From CAMBDR01 sp046597185 (lineage in GTDB: Bacteria; Pseudomonadota; Gammaproteobacteria; Burkholderiales; Burkholderiaceae_D): DNA of 23,051 nucleotides. Below are positions 7,613 to 16,800 of this stretch, piece after piece; positions within the stretch are counted from its first letter, which is position 1, and the number at the start of each line of letters is the position of its first letter. The notes under the pieces are model-generated. The model made no database searches. It was given only the letters and a program-made list of their open reading frames with translations, and was not told the origin of the DNA. The stretch is from positions 1-23,051 of the forward strand of contig JBKJLF010000708.1 in assembly GCA_046597185.1 (NCBI GenBank), written 5' to 3'. A program made the position numbers and the translations under genes.

Positions 7613-10444
7613 TTAGTTATTTTGCCAATAACCGGGCGGCAGATTCGCCGTGCCGGTATTGGCGGGGCTATTTGTACCAAAAATATAGCGTGGCCTTTGC
7701 AAAGGCTGGCGCCGCGCATCCTGCCACATATACAATGTTTGCCCATGCGGCAACGCAGAACTTGGTAGCAGTGCCTGTGTTGACAGCGGTGGCCAAACAC
7801 CAGGAGCCAGGGTATGGCAGGAAACGCAAAACGCATTGGCTTGCGTGGCAGGCCGCGCCTGCGTGACGGCCAACTGCCCCTCCGGCATCAACAGGGCTGC
7901 ACGCACCGAACTGGCCCCGGCAATGCTATCCCGATGCGAGGCACCCGCTTCATCGCCATAATTGACGTTACAGGCGACCCGTTGCCCGATCAGCAGTGGC
8001 TTACCTGCACGGGTCAACAGGCGGCTCACTTCGCCCGTAGCAAACGCTTGCTGATAGCTTGCCGAGCTGTTATACAAGCTGCCGGACGAAGCCACAAACA
8101 GCGTACCACCGGCATAATTGCACAACACTTCCGGGTTGAAGCCGAGCGACGCTGCGCTCATCGGGTTCATTACATCGGCGTTATTGGCATACGCACGGTT
8201 GGAGACCACTTTAAATTCGTCGATCCAGCCGACAAACTGGGCACCACCCAACACGATGGATGACGCAGCACGGGTGCTATTCATATTAAAACTCTGCACG
8301 CCAGAAAATTGCGCCAGCGCCATGCCGTTGATCAATACCGTGAGGCGCTTATTGCGCTGCTTGACCAAACCCAAATGGACGTAACCATAATTACCCAATT
8401 GTGTGGCGGGGATCGCCACATCGCCCACCCGGGTGCCGTTGCTTTCGAAAAAACGCAGGGTCCGATTGCTGATCAATTCTACCTTGGCACCATCGGCCAG
8501 GGTGAGCAACATGGCATTGGTAGCGCTGGCGGGCGTGGTGCTGGCAAACGCCAGGCCGAAGTACCAATCCGAACTGGTCGCGACACTGCGGTTCAGACAC
8601 GAGGCGCTCCCGGCGTTGCTGCAGTCGTTACCGTAGTCGTAGGACACCTGGGCATTGGCACGCAAGTAAAAGCCCTTGCCTTTGATACCGCCACCGGCCA
8701 CCGGTTCTATCCGCGCGTTCCCTGTCACCACACCAAAACTGGGTGGATTCCAGTCGCGCAGCGTTGAGGTAGCGGCATTTTGCAAACGGATATTATTGGA
8801 ATTAAAATTACCATTCGCCGTAAAACCATTGAGGTAAGTAGCACCCGAAAACGCCGCGTTCATGTCGGAATACACGAACACATTTTCGTCGATATAGTCA
8901 TCAAATGCGATTTCGTCGGTGCCCTTGCCTTGCGAAATCGGCCAAACCACGTCACGCGGCGTTCTCATCTGAAATGAAGACGAGAAGGCGAACAAATTCT
9001 CCAGCGAATCAATAATATTCACATTCGAGGCATTAAAGGTGCCTTGGGTCGGCGTTTGCGATGCGCTATTGACGCGGCTGGAGCCAACCAGCATCGGGCC
9101 TTTATCGGCATACAGATTCATCATGCGGCTATTGTTCAAATTCAGCCCAAAATCGGTATTATTCAAAATGGCAGAATCGAGCAAGACAGTTTTACCGTGC
9201 GTCCATAATCCGGCCACCGCCACGCCGTGTGCCACGGTGGCATCTTCCTCGGGAACGGTCGTATTCGCATACGGGCCGGTCGGCGGTGTATTGCGGTAAT
9301 AGCTTTGCGAACCATAAAACAGCGCTGCCTGGGTGCCCAGCATATTAAAAAATAAATTGCTGCCATTGCGGTCTATCCAGGGGTAAGAGCCGGGGAAGAC
9401 ATCATTTTGCCCAATTGGCACGCCGGACGAATCCTTAAGCCGATATTTGGCAAAGCCATAGCGCGAATTGACATCGTTATCAAAGAATGCGTTTTGGATT
9501 GGTTTGAAATTTTTCCAGCCACTGATATCGCAAGCTCTGGGAGAATACGCATACGACATATTCCACTGTCTTTCGACGCCATTAAAGACCCAGGAAGAAT
9601 TGGCCGTGCGCCCGACCAGCAAGCGCCCGTCAGAAGTGACCATGGGCTCCAGAAAGCTTGAAAACGCATTATTTTGAATGAACTCGGCATGGGCAGCGTC
9701 GATATTAACTGAAGAAATGGCTGCCGAGGTGGTTTTGGGATTGCTGACCTGCACGGTAACCGGAGTAGACCAGATTTGCACCCCGCCACCCGGCAAATCG
9801 ACGCTGGAAATGACTTTAAAGGCGTAGCAGTCTTTGCTACCGCATTGTTGAATGCCGGTAAAACCGGTCTCCGCTGTCGCGCCCGAAAACGTGCCATAAG
9901 GCCCGGCTTGCCCACGCACGCCTTGCCGATAGTCGGGCAAGCCATTGCAGATGGTCATATGATGCGGTGAAATGCCTGATTTTGGATACAGTGCCGACGA
10001 GGCCACGCTAAACCCTTTCGCACCGGGTAGCAACAATTCGCCCATGCCATTGGGGCCAGTCATGAAGGGACTACCGCCCAGCGCCGCATCGACCGATTCT
10101 GGCCGCAGCACATGAAAGTTGATGGTATTGTCCTTGACCACGATGCCAACCCGACCATCGACCGTGGTGCGTATCGGCGCGATAATCGGGCGCGCAAACA
10201 TGGGCGCACCATTTTGATACTGTAAGGGCGCAAATGGCTGGCCTTGCGTAGCACGGGTGGTTTGTGGTGGCGGCGCGTTAGGCATATCTAGCTTGTCACC
10301 TGGAGACAAGGCCACCGCATGCGCAACCGGCACGGCGAGCAAAATCGGCACGATCAGGATGGAACTTAACCGCGCGGCCAAACGAGTACCGGAGACCGCC
10401 AAGGCGACAGAACGACAGGGTATTGCATTATTTAATATTTTCAT
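7613..10444 (-). CDS. Large secreted protein with LamG-like domain and a CxxCH haem motif; function unknown
   Basis: This 943-residue protein has a Sec signal peptide (hydrophobic stretch about 25-43, likely cleavage after AHA at 43). Residues 45 to about 580 hold a region I do not recognise, rich in Gly, Asn, Ser and aromatics. Residues about 590-745 look like a LamG / concanavalin A-like jelly roll, with DWYFGLAF, LLTLADGAKVEL, LTVLINGMALAQF and the closing FVGWIDEFKV that is typical of LamG. Near the C-terminus CVSCH (873-877) is a c-type haem attachment motif in a short tail, so the protein may carry one covalent haem. It lies 45 bases upstream of the hydrolase and downstream of a repeat-bearing intergenic region. 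Start choice is uncertain because no clear ribosome-binding site precedes the ATG. Export is well supported; haem binding and any enzymatic role are inference. Confidence 0.85.
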   Translation of the reverse strand: MKILNNAIPCRSVALAVSGTRLAARLSSILIVPILLAVPVAHAVALSPGDKLDMPNAPPPQTTRATQGQPFAPLQYQNGAPMFARPIIAPIRTTVDGRVGIVVKDNTINFHVLRPESVDAALGGSPFMTGPNGMGELLLPGAKGFSVASSALYPKSGISPHHMTICNGLPDYRQGVRGQAGPYGTFSGATAETGFTGIQQCGSKDCYAFKVISSVDLPGGGVQIWSTPVTVQVSNPKTTSAAISSVNIDAAHAEFIQNNAFSSFLEPMVTSDGRLLVGRTANSSWVFNGVERQWNMSYAYSPRACDISGWKNFKPIQNAFFDNDVNSRYGFAKYRLKDSSGVPIGQNDVFPGSYPWIDRNGSNLFFNMLGTQAALFYGSQSYYRNTPPTGPYANTTVPEEDATVAHGVAVAGLWTHGKTVLLDSAILNNTDFGLNLNNSRMMNLYADKGPMLVGSSRVNSASQTPTQGTFNASNVNIIDSLENLFAFSSSFQMRTPRDVVWPISQGKGTDEIAFDDYIDENVFVYSDMNAAFSGATYLNGFTANGNFNSNNIRLQNAATSTLRDWNPPSFGVVTGNARIEPVAGGGIKGKGFYLRANAQVSYDYGNDCSNAGSASCLNRSVATSSDWYFGLAFASTTPASATNAMLLTLADGAKVELISNRTLRFFESNGTRVGDVAIPATQLGNYGYVHLGLVKQRNKRLTVLINGMALAQFSGVQSFNMNSTRAASSIVLGGAQFVGWIDEFKVVSNRAYANNADVMNPMSAASLGFNPEVLCNYAGGTLFVASSGSLYNSSASYQQAFATGEVSRLLTRAGKPLLIGQRVACNVNYGDEAGASHRDSIAGASSVRAALLMPEGQLAVTQARPATQANAFCVSCHTLAPGVWPPLSTQALLPSSALPHGQTLYMWQDARRQPLQRPRYIFGTNSPANTGTANLPPGYWQNN

Positions 10445-10578
10445 GAAAAGTCACAATTACGATGAAAGGTTGAGATGGAATCCAGGTGTAACCATTACCA
10501 CGGCGCAAATTGCATGAATCGATGAAGACTATCAATGAATTAAAATTAATACTTTTTTTAGAATTAAAATTTTTCGCT

Positions 10579-10608
10579 AGTATATCATGATCAATTTGCT
10601 GCGAGCAA
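10579..10608 (-). promoter_or_regulatory. Possible sigma-70 promoter for the LamG-hydrolase unit
   Basis: Read on the minus strand, TATACT (10579-10584, five of six to the -10 consensus) lies 18 bases after TTGCTC (10603-10608, weak -35). It sits in the AT-rich part of the intergenic region and would give a leader of roughly 130 bases before the ATG at 10444. The -35 match is poor, so this is only a candidate. Confidence 0.3.
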
Positions 10609-10643
10609 TATTTTTTACCCTGAAGGAACAATCCATTGTGTTC

Positions 10644-10694
10644 TGCAATCATCGTCGTCCTGCAATCATCGTCGTCCTGCAATCATCGTCGTCC
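10644..10694. repeat. Three perfect 17-bp direct repeats between genes
   Basis: The unit tgcaatcatcgtcgtcc is repeated three times head to tail at 10644-10660, 10661-10677 and 10678-10694 with no interruption. The unit is not a multiple of three, unlike the repeats inside genes here, which is consistent with the region being non-coding. There are no spacers, so it is not a CRISPR array. Confidence 0.95.
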
Positions 10695-10704
10695 TGCTAC
10701 GCAC

Positions 10705-10720
10705 CGCCGCCTGGGCGGCG
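10705..10720. other. GC-rich inverted repeat (hairpin candidate)
   Basis: CGCCGCC and GGCGGCG are a perfect 7-base inverted repeat separated by two bases, between the two tandem repeats and about 65 bases past the flavoprotein stop. Neither strand shows a T-run after the stem, so it does not meet the pattern of an intrinsic terminator. It could still slow polymerase or mark a transcript end. Confidence 0.4.
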
Positions 10721-10737
10721 ATTCCGACCTGCTACCT

Positions 10738-10779
10738 GTACCACCGTACCACCGTACCACCGCTACCACCGCTACCACC
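10738..10779. repeat. Short tandem repeat of gtaccacc / gctaccacc
   Basis: Three copies of the 8-base unit gtaccacc are followed by two copies of the 9-base variant gctaccacc, ending 8 bases before the stop codon of the flavoprotein gene. The change in unit length suggests replication slippage plus point change. Confidence 0.88.
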
Positions 10780-10787
10780 TGCGCGGC

Positions 10788-11954
10788 TTATGCCACAATC
10801 ACTTCCGACAATTTCCGCCGCACCGACTTGCTGGTGAAGTTGGATTTGCCAACGCGGAACAAGAATAAGGGTTCTGTGCTCGCTGCCAGATTAGCGCTGA
10901 TTTTGAGTTTGTCGGCAGTTTCGGACATCTCGGTCGGATAACAAAGCGGCTGCACAGCGTAACCCTGGGCTGTGGCTTCAAGGTAGACCCGTTCAGCCAT
11001 CCGACCAGCTTGTACCCGCGCGTTAGGCGATGCACCGTCGGCATAGACCAACCCCCAATGCGTGGTGGCGGGCGCGATGTTATCCACCGAATCGATTTCG
11101 CCTTGTTTAAACTCGTTGCCAAGAATATCTTCTTTGGTTGCAAACCGCTCCACCCACTGCTTCACGTAGAAAGGTGCGTCATTGTTGTAGACGGCAATGC
11201 CATCGCCCTTGCTTTCCCATTCCTGCTGCTTGATGCGAAACCATTTCATGCCGTCAATATGGCGGCTACCCTCTGTCAGGAAGCTACGTACCGATTCTTT
11301 GGTCAAGTCAAGCACTTTGGCGGTAGCGGCTGGCGTCGAAAACCAGGTCAGGTGAATGCCCGGCAAGTTCGCCTGTTTGTCGAGCGCAGTGGTCAGATCG
11401 GCTGATACCGGCTTGCTGATGTCGTATGCAGTGCGTGTGGTCTGACGCGCAAACAAGGCATCAAACCACGGATGCGTCACCACAGAGGCACGCGCCAACT
11501 TCAGGGTGGCGCAATAACCGCTGCCTGCAAACTGCCGATCAGCATCCACTTCATCCACCGTCGCCACGTAGCCCAGGCGTTGTGCAGCCACGCTCATGTT
11601 CTCCAGGGCGCAACCGATCGCCATCAACATCATCCGCCATGCCACGTCGGCACTGCCGAGATGGCGGCGGAGGTCGGCATAGACCCGAATGCGATCGCCC
11701 TGCAGTTGAAATTTCCAGGGCTGGGTGTTGTGCGGGCTGGGGGCGAGCGTACCGCACATGACGATGTATTGCATATCGGTCATCGTGCCTTTGGTTTTCT
11801 GCCGCCAATAGGCGTAGGCAGGGGCGTCCTGGTGGCTACTACAGCCAGGCAACACCAGCACCGATGCGCCGAGCATTGAAGCACCCACTGCGCTCCCCGC
11901 CGAGAGTCGCATAAAGTTGCGGCGACTGATGCCTTGCTGATTATCTTGTTTCAT
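10788..11954 (-). CDS. Tat-exported Acg-like nitroreductase-family flavoprotein
   Basis: This 388-residue protein begins with a twin-arginine signal, SRRNFM (10-15), followed by a hydrophobic stretch ending LPGC with C38. That is a possible but atypical lipobox, because proline sits at -2. The mature part starts with the nitroreductase landmark APSPHNTQPW (71-80), which in the Acg-like branch contacts FMN, and ends with LFLFRVG. Tat export fits a protein that folds around FMN in the cytoplasm before crossing. In peptide clusters, nitroreductase-fold enzymes oxidise or desaturate the product, and a periplasmic one could act after export. A purine-rich AAAGGAAA lies 6 bases before the ATG. It is 73 bases downstream of the PPTase gene, so it probably belongs to the same transcript. 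Fold and export are well supported; the reaction is unknown. Confidence 0.85.
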   Translation of the reverse strand: MKQDNQQGISRRNFMRLSAGSAVGASMLGASVLVLPGCSSHQDAPAYAYWRQKTKGTMTDMQYIVMCGTLAPSPHNTQPWKFQLQGDRIRVYADLRRHLGSADVAWRMMLMAIGCALENMSVAAQRLGYVATVDEVDADRQFAGSGYCATLKLARASVVTHPWFDALFARQTTRTAYDISKPVSADLTTALDKQANLPGIHLTWFSTPAATAKVLDLTKESVRSFLTEGSRHIDGMKWFRIKQQEWESKGDGIAVYNNDAPFYVKQWVERFATKEDILGNEFKQGEIDSVDNIAPATTHWGLVYADGASPNARVQAGRMAERVYLEATAQGYAVQPLCYPTEMSETADKLKISANLAASTEPLFLFRVGKSNFTSKSVRRKLSEVIVA

Positions 11955-11960
11955 TTCAGA

Positions 11961-11968
11961 TTTCCTTT
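11961..11968 (-). promoter_or_regulatory. Ribosome-binding site of the flavoprotein gene
   Basis: On the minus strand AAAGGAAA lies 6 bases before the ATG at 11954, a good purine-rich site that supports this start. It overlaps the end of the adjacent 10-base direct repeat. Confidence 0.7.
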
Positions 11969-11984
11969 GCTAAACTTTGCTAAA
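11965..11984. repeat. Two perfect 10-bp direct repeats beside the flavoprotein start
   Basis: ctttgctaaa occurs twice head to tail at 11965-11974 and 11975-11984, in the 73-base gap between the flavoprotein and PPTase genes. It overlaps the Shine-Dalgarno site by four bases, so one duplication step has changed the leader. Confidence 0.85.
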
Positions 11985-12027
11985 TATTGAAATAAAGTGC
12001 GGCGCGCATCCAACTCATCGATACTGC

Positions 12028-12714
12028 TCAGCGTTCATGCAACCACCACATGCCGGAAAAAACATGCGCCTCATTGTATCCGACTCGCCCGATCAAAAAT
12101 GTGCGTTGATCCGGGCCAACCGCCCGCTTTAACTGCGCACGAAATAAGCCGGTACGCAAATCAAATTCCAACCGTGCATCGGAAAAGCCGAGCCGATCAC
12201 CCGTGCCACTATACACACATTTGTAAATGGTTTCCTTGACCGAAAACAGTGCCCAGGCATGCAACATCATTGCCTCATGCGGCATGGATTGCAACCAGCA
12301 TACTTCTTCAGGCACACAGACACGATCAAGAATGGGCACCGGGAACGGGGTTTGACGGTTATCAACATCAACCCCCAGTGCCACGACTTGATTGCTACGC
12401 CCGACAACGCTCACAATACAGCCTTTGGTATGACTGATACTACCGACCGCACCATGAGGCCATATCGGGCAACCATTGGAATCTTTGAGAATGGCGGGCG
12501 CACCCATTTGCAGCCTTGCCAATGCCCGCCGGGCGCAGTAACGGCCTGCGGCAAATTCGCCTTTGCGTTTGCTGATGGCGTTGCGCACCAAAGCCAGTTC
12601 GCTGGGGTGCAATTGGGATTGATCCATCGGTGCGGCCACGGTTTCGACGCTAAATAGCCTATCTGGAAACAAGCCGTGCAATGAACTGATCGCAGCTTGC
12701 TCCTGGTTCATCAT
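12028..12714 (-). CDS. 4'-phosphopantetheinyl transferase, EntD/Sfp class
   Basis: This enzyme transfers phosphopantetheine from coenzyme A to the serine of ACP and PCP domains, turning the synthetases into active holo forms. The 228-residue product shows RKGEFAAGRYCARRAL, the CoA-contact motif GSISHT (91-96), the Mg-binding GVDVD (114-118) and FSVKETIYK (157-165), in the order of EntD-like enzymes. The second acidic residue of the GxDxE motif is Asp rather than Glu. I chose the ATG at 12714 because it overlaps the MFS stop as ATGA; a GTG at 12729 would add five residues. It is translationally coupled to the transporter and lies in the same train as the KS and hybrid proteins, so the cluster carries its own activator. 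Confidence 0.95.
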   Translation of the reverse strand: MMNQEQAAISSLHGLFPDRLFSVETVAAPMDQSQLHPSELALVRNAISKRKGEFAAGRYCARRALARLQMGAPAILKDSNGCPIWPHGAVGSISHTKGCIVSVVGRSNQVVALGVDVDNRQTPFPVPILDRVCVPEEVCWLQSMPHEAMMLHAWALFSVKETIYKCVYSGTGDRLGFSDARLEFDLRTGLFRAQLKRAVGPDQRTFLIGRVGYNEAHVFSGMWWLHER

Positions 12715-13874
12715 GGTTTGCTTGCCCACATATTGGACTGTCCCAACAAGCGCAATGCCAGAAACGCAAACAACACCATGGTCAGACTAAAAATATGCTG
12801 ACTGCCGAAGTATTGCATGATCAGCGCTGCCGTCATCGGCGCAATCATCGAGCCAAAACTGAATGCTGTGGTAAACAATGCGCTCCCCGCCGGAAGCTGG
12901 TCGCGCGACAATAATTGCGCCAGCAGTGCCAAGGCAATGGCAAATACTGGCCCAATGCAGGCACCGGCAACAAACGACAGCACGGTCACCAACATCACCT
13001 GCTGTGCCGAGACCAAGGCCAGCGTCGAAAAGACACCTACCAGCGCACAAAAAAGCAATACGCGCTCACGCCCGTAACGGTCAGCCAGATGGGTCAGCGG
13101 CAAGGTACTGAGAATACTGCCCACCACAAACACCGAGAACGCGAGGCCAATTTGGCTGACGGTAAAATTTTGTCGCAGTAAAAACACCGGGTACAGCGAC
13201 ATCAGCGTCGCTTCTGCCACGCCATAGGCGAATACGGCGTGCAGCGGCAGTGACAGCCGCCGCAACAAACCCGGTTGTCGCGGCAGTGGGTTGCTGCGCA
13301 GCGCAGGTAAAAATAATAGGACGCCGGGCAAACCAAGCAGCATGATGCCACCACCCACGCCAAATGCCAGTTTGGGGGATAGATCATACAGGGCACTTCC
13401 GATCAATGGCCCCACGCCCAAACCCAAACCAAACGCCAGTGCATGTAAGCCATTCAAGAGCGCACGCCGATTTTCATCAACCAGTTGGTTCAGCGCCGTC
13501 TGGCCGCTAATCATGTATAAACCGACCCCCACCCCCATGATGGCGCGCAGGATAAACCAGGCCACAGCATCGCCATACATCGGAATCTGGGCCGCTGAAA
13601 CGGCGGTCAGCAACAGGCCGACCACCATCGCCACCCGTGCACCCATCTGCCGCAGCAGGTAGGCAGCACAGGGTGCAGCCAACATAACGAATAGAAAAAA
13701 CAAGGTGGAGTTGGCACCGATCAGCACATCGCTGGCGCGATGTTGCGCCATCAATGTCGAGATCAGCGGATTGAACAATCCCATTGCGGCACCAGCCAAA
13801 AACGAGACTGAACAGAGCGCCACAATCGCGGGCGACCATATTTGCCCACCGGGGTTGTCATCCGCTTGACTCAT
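12711..13874 (-). CDS. Major facilitator superfamily transporter, probable product exporter
   Basis: This 387-residue integral inner-membrane protein has about twelve hydrophobic segments and the MFS loop motif LADRYGRERVLL between the sixth and eighth segments. Length and pattern fit proton-driven drug/metabolite efflux proteins of the DHA1 type. Its start overlaps the stop of the 2149-residue synthetase and its stop overlaps the PPTase start, both as ATGA, so all three are made together. This linkage is the main reason to see it as the exporter of the cluster's product and as a contributor to self-protection. The substrate cannot be read from the sequence. Confidence 0.92.
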   Translation of the reverse strand: MSQADDNPGGQIWSPAIVALCSVSFLAGAAMGLFNPLISTLMAQHRASDVLIGANSTLFFLFVMLAAPCAAYLLRQMGARVAMVVGLLLTAVSAAQIPMYGDAVAWFILRAIMGVGVGLYMISGQTALNQLVDENRRALLNGLHALAFGLGLGVGPLIGSALYDLSPKLAFGVGGGIMLLGLPGVLLFLPALRSNPLPRQPGLLRRLSLPLHAVFAYGVAEATLMSLYPVFLLRQNFTVSQIGLAFSVFVVGSILSTLPLTHLADRYGRERVLLFCALVGVFSTLALVSAQQVMLVTVLSFVAGACIGPVFAIALALLAQLLSRDQLPAGSALFTTAFSFGSMIAPMTAALIMQYFGSQHIFSLTMVLFAFLALRLLGQSNMWASKP

Positions 13875-16800
13875 AAATTAATCCCCGGTTTAAAGGTTTT
13901 CGTCATCGCCTGGATTACGTTCAACTGACCCGAACCATACGAATACATATCCTGCTTGCCGAAGATATTGATCGACTCGCCAGTAATGCCGTTGGACTGC
14001 TCCGATGCCAGGAAGGAAATGACATCGGCGATCTGCTTGGTCGGAATCGAATTGCTGCGGAACGCTTCGGGCGTCATGCGGGTATCGACAAAAGCCGGGC
14101 AGACGGCATTGACCTGGATATTTTTCTGCTTGAGTTCCTCCGCCAGTGCCTTGGTCAAACCAAGTATCGCGTGCTTGCTGGCAGAATAGGCGGTAAACAA
14201 AGGATAACCGATCACACTGGCTGCCGAACCGAGGTTGATTATTTTGCCGCCACCCCGTGCAATCAGATGAGGAATTATAGAGCGGCAACATAAATAATTG
14301 CCAATCAGGTTGACGTTGATGATGTACTGCCACTCTTTCGGATCGGACTCTGCCAGCAAGGATGAACTATTGAGCCCGGCGTTATTAATCAGAATATCGA
14401 TGCCACCAAACTGCGCCATGACTTGGCGCACCATCGACTCAACCTGAGCCTGCTCGGTCACGTCGGCAATGATGCCGATGGCGTCCGCCCTCACGTTGCG
14501 CACTTCTTCCAGCGCCAGATCAAGCTGCTCCTTGGAACGTGACACCAATGCGACGCTCGCACCCTGCCCGGCCAGGAGGGCCGAAAGAGTGCGACCAATG
14601 CCACGGCCTGCACCTGTTACGATGACGACCTTGCCTGCCAGCGGCGTGCCAAGCATCGGCTGCAAGGTTGTGTGCGCCTGAGTAGCCGGAGACGGCTGGG
14701 CGAGGCGTGGCTGCCCGGAACCGAACGCAGCCTGGGTAGCCACCGGCGGCTGTGCCGGGCGTGGTTGGGAACCGAACGCCGCCTGAGTAGCAGGCGGCTG
14801 TGCCACAGGCGGCTGTGCCGGGCGTGCTTGGGTGGAACCGACCGCCGCCTGGGTGGCCGACTCCGCCAACATATCATGCATCAGTGCCATATAGCGCTGC
14901 CCGACGCGCCGGATGGTAGCAGGGAGGTGAAAGTTGTTGGAATAATTGATATCAACATGCATTGCACCATCGGCCGATGAAAAGAATACCTCAATCAAAG
15001 AAATACGCAGTTGATTCGGCGGCGAGAAGCGTTGATCCCACTCATCATCGGCAATTTCAAACAAGCTACTGGGACGCAAATCGCGGTTACCCAGGTAATT
15101 GGCGCGAATCTGTGTCAATTGATTGTCCGGGTAGATATTTGAGGGCAAACGGGAACCTACCAGGTCATAGCTGACGCCATTTAACGGCACGCTTTCAAAT
15201 TCCTTGCGAATTTCGGCAAGCAAGTTAGGCCATGCCATACCACCAGCAATACGCACACCGACCGGATGATTGATGGCGAAATCACCGATGGCATCGAAAT
15301 AGTTGTGCCCCGGCCCAAAATCACGTCCATGGGTACGGTGACTCAACACAACCCGCGCCTGACCACTCCATTCTGCCAGCATACGGTACAACGGTGCCAG
15401 TAACAGCAAATAAATGCCACAATTATGGCGCTGCCGTGCCCGCTGTAAGGCAGTATGTTCAAGCGGTGTCAGAGTAAAACGCTCAGTGACAGAGGATGCC
15501 TCAACATTGGCCCCCGTGCTGTGATCAATCGGCACCGAAAACGTGGTGGTTTCTTTGGCAGGGTAGTGCGAAGTCCAATAATTGACGTAACTTGCCGTTG
15601 CCTCATTGGTGCGATGCGCTTCCAATGCGTCAAGGTAGTTGATAAAGGGCGTTGGCTTTGTTTCGGCCGGGATTGGCGCACCCAAAAGCAGATCACGATA
15701 AATGTCCCACACACTCTTGAACACCAGGGTGTTGCTCAACAGGTCGCTGATTATGTGATGGCCAATCGTGCAAAAATCGAAGCGGCTCGGCGTCTCCTTA
15801 ATAATAATCACACACCATAACGGCGTGCCATTATCGATGCGCAAACCATCCACCCTATCCCGGATCAATTGTCGTAACTGGATGTTCCGTTCTTCCGCCG
15901 GCAAATGGCTACCATCATAATACTCAGCTTGCATCGGCACGTCCAACTGCGGGAAATGCTGATACCATTGATGATCTTTTTGATAGAACCTGGAACGTAG
16001 GGCCGGTTGCCGCTGCGCCAAAATATTCAATGCCTGATTGAATAAATCAAGATCCAGCGGTTGCAGGTAGGTGAAGCGGGTAAATCCGGCCCACAAGTAA
16101 GGCGGCGAGAAATAGCGCAGCATCCAGTATTGTGCCGGGCAGATCGGGTAGTGCCCTGGCAGGTTGGTCGGCACAATGGCGGTGGCGGTCTGGGCATTGT
16201 CTTGCGGCGTGCCTTCGGCCAGTTTTTTGAGCGCATTGCGATCGAGCTTACCGTTTTGGTTTTTCGGCAAGCTCGGTAGCCAATCGAAGCGATGCGGCAG
16301 CATGTAATGCGGTAACGATTTGGAAAGGAATTCGCGCAGATCACGCACTTCAATTGCTTGGCCCGACATCCAGGCCGACAGGCGCAAATGGCCATCGCCG
16401 TAATCGAGCGCCAACACGCCAGCCTCCCGAATCGATGGATGGGTACACAGCACGGCTTCGATTTCGCCCAGTTCCACACGAAAGCCGCGAATCTTGATCT
16501 GGGTATCAATGCGGCCACGATAGTCGAAGCTACCATCAGGCAATTGCACTGCCAAATCACCAGTTCGATAGAGGAACTTGCCGGGAATGTGCGGGAACGG
16601 ATTGGCCCGGAATGATTGTGCTGTGCGCTCAGGATCGTTCAGATAGCCATGCGCCAATTGAATGCCACCAATCCATAATTCGCCCACAACGCCCGTTACC
16701 AGAACTTGCATGGCCTCATCAAGCACCAACAAATGCACATTGGGCATGGCACGACCAATTGGAATGCGCGTTTCGGCCGGGCCAGGCAGACCCATGACCT

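Larger units (their letters stand above)
10445..10787. other. 343-base intergenic region with AT-rich leader and two tandem repeats
   Basis: This is the only gene-free stretch over 300 bases. The left half (about 10530-10620) is strongly AT-rich and holds a possible promoter for the LamG gene. The right half holds three copies of a 17-base unit, a GC-rich inverted repeat and a short-unit repeat based on gtaccacc. An 84-codon frame through it is low-complexity with no recognisable domain and is not accepted as a gene. Confidence 0.8.

Noticed and set aside
7613..10444. Reading the LamG protein as a cytochrome c
   Set aside because: A single CxxCH in a short tail without a visible cytochrome fold or clear distal methionine is not enough; it is called only a haem motif.
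10428..10682. An 84-codon minus-strand frame in the intergenic region
   Set aside because: It runs through the 17-bp repeats, overlaps the start of the LamG gene, is low-complexity and has no recognisable domain.
10644..10694. Possible CRISPR-like array
   Set aside because: The three units are directly adjacent with no spacers, and no cas genes are present.
10705..10720. Rho-independent terminator
   Set aside because: The inverted repeat is good but no T-run follows on either strand, so it is listed only as a hairpin candidate.
10788..11954. Calling the nitroreductase-like protein a lipoprotein
   Set aside because: The LPGC sequence has proline at -2, unlike the usual lipobox, so only Tat export is claimed.
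12715..12729. GTG start for the PPTase, five codons upstream
   Set aside because: The ATG at 12714 makes an ATGA overlap with the transporter stop, as elsewhere in this gene train, and the extra residues match nothing in the family.
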